A DNA stretch of 16,012 nucleotides from Pseudomonadota bacterium (lineage in GTDB: Bacteria; Pseudomonadota; Alphaproteobacteria; CACIAM-22H2): contig JAIUNH010000028.1 in NCBI GenBank assembly GCA_020161965.1, positions 1-16,012 on the forward strand, read 5' to 3'. The first letter of the stretch is position 1; each line of letters begins with the position of its first letter. This document shows, in pieces, positions 7,056 to 13,150 of this stretch. Made by a program: the position numbers and the translations under genes. Below the pieces are notes generated by a model that worked only from the letters and a program-made list of their open reading frames with translations, was not told the DNA's origin and did not search any database.

Positions 7056-7600
7056 ATGCGCATACAGGGAAGCCTTTCCGTCGCCTTCGCAGCAGCGTTC
7101 GCGTGCCAAATGTCCGGTACCGCCGCCGCGCAGACGACGATCACCATGAACGCCACGGAACTTGGCCCCATGAAGGCCGTGTTCGAGCCGCATCTGCCGA
7201 GGTTCGAACGCGAGAACAACGTGCGCGTCAACATCGTCGCCGGCCTCGGCGCGCCCACCGTCACGATGGCGCGCAACAAGGAAGTCGACGTGCTCATTAC
7301 GGACCCGGTCTACTCCTATCAAATGCAGAAGGAGAAGCTGCTGGTTCCGCTCGACAAGTCGAAGATCCCCAACATGGCGGATCTTTATCCCGTCGCGGCG
7401 ATGGACCCCTATCAGGTCGGCTTGTTCTACGGCAGCTTCGGCGTCTGCTACCTGCCCGGCCGCACGGGTCCGATCGAGAACTGGTCCGATCTGTGGCGCA
7501 ATGATCTGAAGGGCCGCGTCAGCATCCGCAGCTATCGCGTCGATTCGATCAGCCTGCTGGTGACGATGGCCAAATTGAACGGCGGCGACGAACGCAAGCC
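7056..7600 (+). pseudogene. PotD/AfuA-type ABC substrate-binding protein, N-terminal part only, cut at the join
   Basis: Begins at ATG 7056 behind a strong AAGGAGGAAGGAAA ribosome site, 38 bp after the hisC-like stop. MRIQGSLSVAFAAAFACQMSGTAAAQ is a Sec signal peptide. The rest (VFEPHLPRFERENNVRVNIVAGLGAPTVTMARNKEVDVLITDP, then FYGSFGVCYLPGR, NWSDLWRNDLKGRVSI and SISLLVTMAKLNGGDE) is the first lobe of a family 1/6 periplasmic binding protein for polyamines, Fe(III) or similar small ligands. Homology stops at LNGGDERK near 7597, about 181 residues in, where about half of a 340-360 residue protein would remain. The frame happens to stay open to 8597 but that stretch is antisense to other genes and reads as low-complexity Arg/Gly-rich sequence. 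The truncation is shared with the gene on the other side and marks the join. Confidence 0.85.
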
Positions 7601-7612
7601 CGGGCCCGGCAC
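7588..7612. other. junction between two unlike genome segments
   Basis: Left of here all genes have alphaproteobacterial relatives and mixed third positions; right of here they look like Xanthomonadaceae with nearly uniform G/C third positions. A plus-strand gene coming from the left and a minus-strand gene coming from the right both lose homology within a few codons of position 7600. The bases around 7590-7610 code plausibly for both proteins (GGDERKPG on plus, CAGPGLAF on minus), so a short shared sequence may have mediated the join. No insertion sequence ends, target duplication, integrase or tRNA is seen. An assembly chimera is most likely. Confidence 0.75.
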
Positions 7613-8249
7613 AGGACCCGGCCGCGGGCGACCCGCCGAAAAGCGCCGCGAAGTGCCGATGCAGCGCCGGGCGCCGGCAGGCGTACCCGGGATCGAGCAG
7701 GAAATGTTCGAGGTTGACCGCGACGAACTCGCGTGGCGATGCCAGCTCGTAGCGATCGGGACTGCGGTCATGGAAGTCGTTGCGCCGCGTGCGCAGGCCC
7801 AGGCGCAGTGGGCGCACCGGCCAGCCGGCCAGGTCCAGCAGGCGCGGATCGCGCGAGAGCGCATGGCCGTGCGCACGATCGTAGACGTGCGCGAGCTCGT
7901 GCAGCAGGGCCGCCAGCGCGGGACGGTGGTCGGCCGCGGCGTCGGGATCGCGGCTGCCCGCGATCCAGCCGGCCAGCAGCGCGCGGTCGAGGGCGATGCG
8001 ATCGCCACGCGCGCGACCATGCACGCCCGTGCCCAGGTCGTCGCGCCATGCCAGGTGCACCCGCTGGTCGAGGCGCGCGCGGAACGCCGGTGGCAGCAGG
8101 TCGAGCGCAGCCATCGCCAGCGTCCGGCTCGCGTCGAGCTCGGTGGGCGACAGGCCGGCGGACTCGACCTCGATCCGCAGCGCCGCCGACGCCGGGAGCG
8201 CCCACGCCAGCAGCGCCGCGAGGCAACCGGCGTGCGCGGCGCGCGCCAT
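7600..8249 (-). pseudogene. secreted HExxH (putative zinc) protein, Lnb/DUF4105-associated type, C-terminal part lost at the join
   Basis: Starts at ATG 8249 and reads about 216 residues before homology ends at the join. The first 22 residues (MARAAHAGCLAALLAWALPASA) are a signal peptide. The mature part contains ALLHELAHVYDRAHG, a HExxH motif (H117, E118, H121), and downstream SPREFVAVNLEHFLLDP, whose E174 could be the third metal ligand. This looks like the N-terminal region of the large periplasmic/outer-surface proteins that carry DUF4105 (Lnb N-terminal) domains in gammaproteobacteria; I recall such proteins next to DUF2388 genes, as here, but cannot verify that. The gene begins 9 bp after the DUF2388-type gene and is surely co-transcribed with it. 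Past the join the frame continues into antisense of the binding-protein gene and means nothing. Confidence 0.7.
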
Positions 8250-8258
8250 GACGCGCGG

Positions 8259-8561
8259 TCAGCGGGCCAGGATGGCCCGTGCGAGTTGCAGGTCGCTGGC
8301 GTCGCCGGCGCCCGGATCGGTGGCGCGCAGGTGGCGCAAGGCGGCTTCCAGGCGGGCGCCGTGGATGCGCCCGTCGCTGGCCACGAACGCCGCGGCATCG
8401 TCGCGCGCCGCGAGCACGACCTTGTCGTCGCCCGAGGTGCTGCCCGACGAGGCGGACGACCCCGCGGACGACGCCCCGCCGGAGGTGCCGGCGAAACTGC
8501 CGGCATGCGCCGCGGCCATGGTGCACAGGAACAGGGCAAGGATCGACAGCGTTCGGATCAT
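8259..8561 (-). CDS. small secreted DUF2388-family protein
   Basis: A 100-residue exported protein of unknown function. Start taken as ATG 8561 (MIRTLSILALFLCTMAAAHAGS), which gives a clean signal peptide; an in-frame ATG at 8591 would put ten extra residues before it. A Ser/Gly/Ala-rich linker (about 21-43) is followed by the family core DDKVVLAARDDAAAFVASDG and RLEAALRHLR, ending in a conserved QLARAILA tail. The core matches DUF2388 proteins known from Pseudomonas and relatives. It lies immediately upstream of the secreted HExxH protein, so the two products may act together in the envelope (inference). The 224 bases upstream (8562-8785) hold only a REP-like hairpin and short repeats. Confidence 0.82.
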   Translation of the reverse strand: MIRTLSILALFLCTMAAAHAGSFAGTSGGASSAGSSASSGSTSGDDKVVLAARDDAAAFVASDGRIHGARLEAALRHLRATDPGAGDASDLQLARAILAR

Positions 8562-8714
8562 GGTCTTGGCCGGCAGCGTGGGCTGGGGCAAGCGTAGCGG
8601 CTGGGCGGGCGCAACGGATGAACGTCGGCTTCACTGCATGGTCATCGTCGTGACGAGCGCGGCGGTCCGTTTTCCGGCGGTTGCTCCGGCGCGATCACGA
8701 TCACGAAGGACACT

Positions 8715-8738
8715 GGAGCCCCGCGTTCGCGGGCATGG
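8715..8738. repeat. REP-like extragenic palindrome
   Basis: CCCGCG-TT-CGCGGG (8720-8733) inside the context TGGAGCCCCGCG...GGCATGGC forms a tight 6-bp stem with a 2-base loop. Sequences of the form 'CCCGCGTTCGCGGG' flanked by GGA/ATGxCG are common dispersed intergenic palindromes in Xanthomonadaceae. It lies between the 3' end of the flavoprotein gene (8786) and the 5' end of the DUF2388 gene (8561). There is no T tract, so it is not a standard terminator, though it could block RNA decay. A single copy is present in the window. Confidence 0.5.
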
Positions 8739-8785
8739 CGGCGAAGGGGCGGCATCGGTGCCGACGTCCGCCGGCACCAGCGCCG

Positions 8786-10174
8786 CTACGTGGGGTCGAA
8801 CAGCTTGCCGGGATTCATCACCCCGTCCGGATCAAGCACGCGCTTGATCCCGCGCATCAGGTCGATCTCGGCCGCGCTGCGGGTCGAGGACAGGTACGGT
8901 TTCTTGACCAGGCCGATGCCGTGCTCGGCGGAAATGCTGCCGCCGTGGGCCTGCAGCGCTGCCGCCAGCAGCTTGGTCACGCGCTCGCAGTCGGCGACGA
9001 ACGCAGCCTGGTCCATGCCCTCGGGCTTGAGCACGTTGATGTGCAGGTTGCCGTCGCCGATGTGGCCGAACCAGACCACGTCGAACTGCGGATACTGCGC
9101 CGCCAGCAGCGACTGCGCGTCGGCCAGGAACGCCGGCATCGCCGAAACGCGTACCGAAACGTCGTTCTTGTACGGCACGTACTTCGCCAGGCTCTCGGTG
9201 ATGCCCTCGCGCAGCCGCCACAGCTGCGCGGCCTGGGCATCACTTTGGCTGATCACGCCATCGAGCACCCAGCCCTCGCCCACGCAGGACTCGAACGCGT
9301 CCAGCGCCGCCGCCTCGCCCGCCTCGCCGGCGGCGAACTCGGCGACCACGTAGTAGGCATGGTCTTCCTCGAACGGCCGGTAGGCGCCATGCGCGACGAC
9401 GTGGTACAGGGCACGGTCGGTGAAGAACTCGAATGCCTCCAGCCGCAGCTTCGCACGCAACGTGGCGAACACGCGCATCAGCGACTCGAAATCCGGCAGC
9501 GCCAGCAGCATCACGCTGGTCGGCGGCGGCGGATCGGCCAGGCGCAGGGTGGCCTCGACGATGACGCCCAGCGTGCCTTCCGACGCCACCGCGAGGTGCC
9601 GCAGGTCGTAGCCCGACGAGTTCTTGACCAGCCCGCGGCCGACGTCCAGCAGCTCGCCGGTGCCGGTGACGATCTTCAGGCCCGCGATCCATTCGCGGGT
9701 ATTGCCATAGCGGATCACGCGGATGCCACCGGCGTTGGTGGCGATGTTGCCGCCGATGCTGCACGAGCCGCGCGCGGCGAAGTCCACCGGGTACACCAGC
9801 CCGTGTTCACGCGCCGCGTTGTGCACTGCCTCGAGCGCGATGCCCGCCTGCACGGTGAGCGTGCGGTCGACCGGGTCGAAGCCGAGCACCTTGTTCATGC
9901 GCTCAAGGCTCAGCACCAGTTCGCCGTCGGCGGCCACGGCACCGCCGGACAGGCCGGTGCGGCCACCCGAGGGCACGATGCCCACGCCGGTCGCGCGCGC
10001 CCAGCGCACGATCGCCTGCACCTCGTCCGCCGCGGCGGGCAGCGCGATCGCCAGCGGTGCCGGCGTCCAGCGCCGGGTCCAGTCGCGCCCGTAATGCTCG
10101 AGATCGGCCGGATCGGTCAGCAGGCGCAGGCCGGGCAGCAGCTGCGACAGCGCGGCGAGGCGCGGGTCGGTCAT
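8786..10174 (-). CDS. FAD-binding oxidoreductase, D-2-hydroxyglutarate dehydrogenase / glycolate oxidase GlcD type
   Basis: A 462-residue VAO/PCMH-family flavoenzyme that oxidises D-2-hydroxy acids. FAD-domain motifs: PSGGRTGLSGGAV (68-80), GSCSIGGNIATNAGGIRVIRYG (136-157), VGRGLVKNSSGYDLRHLAVASEGTLG (178-203). The C-terminal domain has FGHIGDGNLHINV (369-381) with probable metal ligands H371 and H378, SAEHGIG (415-421) with E417, and the usual tail LDPDGVMNPGKLF. Start ATG 10174 gives the normal N-terminus; the frame is open upstream but runs into the serA gene. It is divergent from serA with 250 bp between. Since SerA-type enzymes can reduce 2-oxoglutarate to D-2-hydroxyglutarate while oxidising 3-phosphoglycerate, and D-2-HG dehydrogenase recycles the product (known from Pseudomonas stutzeri), that substrate is the best guess; D-lactate is the main alternative. 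Confidence 0.88.
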   Translation of the reverse strand: MTDPRLAALSQLLPGLRLLTDPADLEHYGRDWTRRWTPAPLAIALPAAADEVQAIVRWARATGVGIVPSGGRTGLSGGAVAADGELVLSLERMNKVLGFDPVDRTLTVQAGIALEAVHNAAREHGLVYPVDFAARGSCSIGGNIATNAGGIRVIRYGNTREWIAGLKIVTGTGELLDVGRGLVKNSSGYDLRHLAVASEGTLGVIVEATLRLADPPPPTSVMLLALPDFESLMRVFATLRAKLRLEAFEFFTDRALYHVVAHGAYRPFEEDHAYYVVAEFAAGEAGEAAALDAFESCVGEGWVLDGVISQSDAQAAQLWRLREGITESLAKYVPYKNDVSVRVSAMPAFLADAQSLLAAQYPQFDVVWFGHIGDGNLHINVLKPEGMDQAAFVADCERVTKLLAAALQAHGGSISAEHGIGLVKKPYLSSTRSAAEIDLMRGIKRVLDPDGVMNPGKLFDPT

Positions 10175-10183
10175 CGGTGCTTC

Positions 10184-10209
10184 GCACGCTTGGGGGTGCG
10201 CAAGCGTGC
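10184..10209. promoter_or_regulatory. perfect 9-bp inverted repeat just before the flavoprotein start codon
   Basis: GCACGCTTG (10184-10192) and CAAGCGTGC (10201-10209) pair perfectly around an 8-base loop. On the minus strand it ends nine bases before the ATG at 10174, where the ribosome would bind, and no clear Shine-Dalgarno is visible. It could be an RNA hairpin limiting translation or a DNA operator for a dimeric regulator of the divergent region. Confidence 0.5.
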
Positions 10210-10382
10210 CAGTCGTGGCCCGGTGCGTCCAGCGCAGGCGACGGAGCGCGCGATGCCCGGCGCCCGTTCGTTTCCCGCGCAACCGAAATGCCATCGCCGG
10301 TGTTCCGCCAGGCATCGACCGGTGTTCCGCGCCGTGCGGCAAAAAGCCCTTGTGCAGTGCGGAAATCGCCTGCCGCATCTGG

Positions 10383-10388
10383 GATAAT
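10383..10388 (+). promoter_or_regulatory. putative -10 element of serA
   Basis: GATAAT, 37 bases before the serA ATG, is the best -10-like hexamer in the 250-bp intergenic region. No good -35 is found at 16-18 bp upstream, so this is weak. Confidence 0.35.
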
Positions 10389-10424
10389 GCGCAGCTTCCC
10401 TTGCCGCCCAGGACCGCGACGCGC

Positions 10425-11663
10425 ATGGCGCCTCCCACCTCGTTCCCGAAGCAGGACATCCGCGTGGTGCTGTTCGAAGGCATCAGCCAGAGCGCGGTGC
10501 AGGTGTTCAAGGCCGCCGGTTACGACCAGGTCGAACTGCTGCCCAAGTCGCTGTCCGGCGACGAGCTCAAGGCGAAGATCTCCGCCGCGCACATCGTCGG
10601 CATCCGTTCGCGCACACAGCTCGGCGCCGACGTGCTGGCCGAGGCGCGCAAGCTGATCACCGTCGGCTGCTTCTGCATCGGCACCAACCAGGTCGACCTG
10701 GAAGCGGCGGAACTGGCCGGCATCCCGGTGTTCAACGCGCCCTACTCCAACACCCGCAGCGTCGCCGAGCTGGTGGTCGCCGAGGCGATCCTGCTGATGC
10801 GCGGCATCCCGCGCAAGAACGCCGAATGCCATCGCGGCGGCTGGAGCAAGTCCGCGCTGGGCAGCCACGAGGTGCGCGGCAAGACGCTGGGCATCGTCGG
10901 CTATGGGCACATCGGCACCCAGGTCGGCGTGATGGCCGAATCGCTGGGCATGCACGTGCTGTTCCACGACATCGAGACCAAGCTCTCGCTCGGCAACGCG
11001 CGCTCGGCGACCAGCCTGGACGACCTGCTGGAGCGTTCGGACGTGGTCACCCTGCACGTGCCCGAGACACCGTCGACGCAGTTGATGTTCGGCGCCGCGC
11101 AGATCGCGAAGATGAAGCCCGGCGCGCACCTGATCAACGCCTCGCGCGGCACCGTGGTCGATATCGACGCGCTCGCCGCCGCGCTCGAGTCCGGCCACGT
11201 GGGCGGTGCGGCGGTGGACGTGTTCCCGGTCGAGCCCAAGGGCAACGACGACCGCTTCGAATCGCCGCTGGCGAAATACGACAACGTGATCCTCACCCCG
11301 CACGTCGGCGGCAGCACGCTGGAGGCGCAGGACAACATCGGCACCGAAGTGGCGGCCAAGCTGGTGCGCTACAGCGACAACGGCAGCACGCTCTCGGCGG
11401 TGAACTTCCCCGAGGCCACCCTGCCCGAGCACGCCGGCAGCCACCGCATCCTGCACATCCATCGCAACGTGCCGGGCGTGCTGTCCCAGATCAACGACCT
11501 GTTCTCGCGCGAAGGCGTCAACATCGACGGCCAGTTCCTGCGCACCGACCCCAAGGTCGGCTACGTCGTCATCGACATCGCCTCGACGCCGGCGATCACG
11601 GCGCGGCTGCGCGCCTCGTTGAACGAGATCGAAGGCACGCTGCGCACCCGCGTGCTGTATTGA
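10425..11663 (+). CDS. serA: D-3-phosphoglycerate dehydrogenase
   Basis: A 412-residue cytoplasmic enzyme for the first step of serine synthesis, oxidising 3-phosphoglycerate to 3-phosphohydroxypyruvate with NAD. Start ATG 10425 (MAPPTSFPKQDIRV) agrees with the family; the frame is open further upstream without homology. Substrate domain 1-110 and 300-335; NAD domain 110-300 with GYGHIG (159-164) and D182. Catalytic R241 (NASRG), E270 (PVEP) and H293 (TPHVGGST) are each one residue later than E. coli SerA R240, E269 and H292. A C-terminal ACT domain (about 340-412) keeps H346, N348 and N366, equivalent to the serine-binding H344, N346 and N364 of E. coli, so allosteric feedback by serine is expected. 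The E. coli-like short form (410 residues) fits. It is divergent from a D-2-hydroxyacid dehydrogenase and followed 44 bp later by a HAD phosphatase. Confidence 0.97.
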   Translation: MAPPTSFPKQDIRVVLFEGISQSAVQVFKAAGYDQVELLPKSLSGDELKAKISAAHIVGIRSRTQLGADVLAEARKLITVGCFCIGTNQVDLEAAELAGIPVFNAPYSNTRSVAELVVAEAILLMRGIPRKNAECHRGGWSKSALGSHEVRGKTLGIVGYGHIGTQVGVMAESLGMHVLFHDIETKLSLGNARSATSLDDLLERSDVVTLHVPETPSTQLMFGAAQIAKMKPGAHLINASRGTVVDIDALAAALESGHVGGAAVDVFPVEPKGNDDRFESPLAKYDNVILTPHVGGSTLEAQDNIGTEVAAKLVRYSDNGSTLSAVNFPEATLPEHAGSHRILHIHRNVPGVLSQINDLFSREGVNIDGQFLRTDPKVGYVVIDIASTPAITARLRASLNEIEGTLRTRVLY

Positions 11664-11707
11664 CCGAGGGCGCGCCGGCCACCCGCCACCCGCCGCAGGA
11701 AACGCAC

Positions 11708-12391
11708 ATGCCCCGCCCTTCGACCGCCTTCCTGTTCGACCTCGACGGTACCCTCGTCGACAGCGTGTACCAGCACGTCCTGGCCTGGAAGGAGGCACTG
11801 GACCGCGAAGGCGTGGACCTCTCGGTCTGGCGCATCCACCGCAAGATCGGCATGAGCGGTGGGCTGTTTGCCAACATGCTGCTGCGCGAGACCGGGCTCG
11901 ACATTACCGAGGACCGCCTCGACCGCCTGCGCCGCTGGCACGCCGAGGCCTACAACCGGCAGGCCGGCGCCGGCGCGATCAAGCCCCTGCCCGGCGCGCG
12001 CGAACTGCTGGCGTTCCTGACCAGCGAGCGCATCCCCTGGGCGATCGCGACCAGCGGCCGGATGGAAACAGCGGCGCCGAACATCGCCGCGCTCGGCGTC
12101 GATCCGGCCCAGGTGCCGGTGGTCACCCGCGACCAGGTGCGCTACGCCAAGCCCGATCCCGACCTGTTCCTGGCCGCCGCCGAACGCCTCGGCGCCGACA
12201 TCCAGCACTCGCTCGTGATCGGCGACAGCATCTGGGACATGCTGGCCGCGCAGCGCGCCCGTGCGCTTGGTGTCGGCCTGCTGTCGGGCGGCTACGGGCA
12301 GGAGGAACTGGAGCGTTCGGGCGCGTTCCGCGTCTACGACGACCCGGCCGACCTGCTGCGCCATCTCGACGAAGTCGCGGCGAGGCGCTGA
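11708..12391 (+). CDS. HAD-superfamily phosphatase (phosphoglycolate phosphatase/beta-phosphoglucomutase-like)
   Basis: A 227-residue cytoplasmic phosphohydrolase. All four HAD motifs are clear: D11-L-D13-G-T15 (FLFDLDGTLVDS), T115-S116 (AIATSG), K148 (YAKPDPDLF) and the acidic G172-D173-S (VIGDSIWDM). A helical C1-type cap lies between motifs I and II (about 20-90), as in Gph, PgmB and similar enzymes that act on small phosphorylated metabolites. Start ATG 11708 has AGGA eight bases upstream. It follows serA by 44 bp with no terminator seen, so it is probably in the same transcript. A role as phosphoserine phosphatase is tempting from the context but the cap type and motifs do not match SerB; 2-phosphoglycolate or an overflow sugar phosphate is more likely. 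It ends 10 bp before the convergent NUDIX gene. Confidence 0.88.
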   Translation: MPRPSTAFLFDLDGTLVDSVYQHVLAWKEALDREGVDLSVWRIHRKIGMSGGLFANMLLRETGLDITEDRLDRLRRWHAEAYNRQAGAGAIKPLPGARELLAFLTSERIPWAIATSGRMETAAPNIAALGVDPAQVPVVTRDQVRYAKPDPDLFLAAAERLGADIQHSLVIGDSIWDMLAAQRARALGVGLLSGGYGQEELERSGAFRVYDDPADLLRHLDEVAARR

Positions 12392-12394
12392 GCC

Positions 12395-12412
12395 CGGCGG
12401 CTCAACCCGCCG
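12395..12412. terminator. possible hairpin between convergent HAD and NUDIX genes
   Basis: CGGCGG (12395-12400) and CCGCCG (12407-12412) make a 6-bp GC stem with a CTCAAC loop. It spans the NUDIX stop codon (12402-12404) and begins four bases after the HAD stop. There is no T run on either side, so a bidirectional terminator role is only suggested by position. Confidence 0.25.
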
Positions 12413-13001
12413 CAGGAGCCCCGGACGCCCGCCACTTGCGCGCCATCCGTCGCAGCGAGGCGTCGGCATCGGCGTCGCGCTCGATCGCATCGATGTCGCG
12501 CCAGGCCAGGTCGAGCGACTCCTCGCCGACCACGAAGTCCTCGCTGCCGCCAGTGCGCACCACGTAGCGCACGTCGTAGTGCCAGTGCCCGGGCACGCCC
12601 TTGTGCTCGGGGATCCAGTGGCGATCGAGGTCGAGGATCGCCGGCTCCACGCGCAGCCCGGCCAGGCCGGATTCCTCTTCGGCCTCGCGCAGCGCCACCC
12701 GGGCCAGGTCGACGTCGCCGTCGGCATGCCCGCCCAGTTGCAGCCACAGGCCAAGCTTGCGGTGGTGGGTCAGCAGCGCGCGCCGGCCGCTGCGGTCGGG
12801 CAGCCAGGAGGACGCGGTGAAGTGGCCGGCCAAGCGTTCGCGCACGAACGGGTTGGCGGCGTCGTCCAGCAGCGCGGCGAACTCCGCGGCCAGCGCCGCT
12901 TCTTCGGGAAACCTCAGCGCATAGTCGGCAAACGCCGCCGCCAGTGCCCGGCGTTCGGTGGCGGGCAGCGCAGGCGTCGGGGGCATCGTGGCATCCGTCA
13001 T
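12402..13001 (-). CDS. NUDIX hydrolase
   Basis: A 199-residue hydrolase of nucleoside-diphosphate-X compounds. Start ATG 13001 (MTDATMPPTP) is preferred; ATG 12986 is five residues in. An N-terminal helical region (about 10-60) precedes the NUDIX fold. The NUDIX box is at residues 91-113: G, five residues, V where Glu is usual, seven residues, then REAEEESGL, so the metal-binding REUxEExGU part is complete while the first Glu is replaced by Val with Asp next to it. The GGHADGD.D..RVALREAEEESGL form is shared with a subgroup of bacterial NUDIX proteins with this extra N-terminal helix region, from memory. Substrate cannot be told. It is convergent with the HAD gene and divergent from the permease. 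Confidence 0.88.
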   Translation of the reverse strand: MTDATMPPTPALPATERRALAAAFADYALRFPEEAALAAEFAALLDDAANPFVRERLAGHFTASSWLPDRSGRRALLTHHRKLGLWLQLGGHADGDVDLARVALREAEEESGLAGLRVEPAILDLDRHWIPEHKGVPGHWHYDVRYVVRTGGSEDFVVGEESLDLAWRDIDAIERDADADASLRRMARKWRASGAPAAG

Positions 13002-13007
13002 CGCCCC

Positions 13008-13013
13008 ATTATC
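13008..13013 (-). promoter_or_regulatory. -10-like GATAAT just before the NUDIX start
   Basis: On the minus strand GATAAT ends six bases before ATG 13001. If used, the RNA would start at or within a base or two of the start codon, giving a leaderless message; GGGG directly before ATG is the only Shine-Dalgarno-like text. No convincing -35 is seen. Confidence 0.25.
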
Positions 13014-13150
13014 GCCGCCCCCGCGGACGCATGGCGCTTGTGCCCGGCGGCGCCGTTTGGCAAGGTACGGCGGCGCGGCGCCCCCACGCCCCGTCCGCAT
13101 CGCGCGATTCCCGGCCCAGCGCCGGCGCCAGTCCACACAAGGAATTTCCG

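Noticed and set aside
7014..8597. Plus-strand frame of 527 codons that looks like a binding protein fused to an Arg/Gln-rich domain.
   Set aside because: After about 7600 the sequence is antisense to two clear minus-strand genes with signal peptides. The fusion is a product of the join and of GC-rich DNA lacking stops.
8681..10387. Plus-strand frame of 568 codons opposite the flavoprotein.
   Set aside because: Low-complexity His/Gln/Arg-rich shadow; the minus strand has intact FAD motifs.
10206..10424. Possible 73-residue N-terminal extension of SerA.
   Set aside because: The upstream residues have no similarity to SerA, and the ATG at 10425 gives the normal 412-residue form.
11708..12391. 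HAD protein as the phosphoserine phosphatase of the serine pathway, because it follows serA.
   Set aside because: Cap type and motif context resemble phosphoglycolate phosphatase/beta-phosphoglucomutase proteins, not SerB; neighbourhood alone is not enough.
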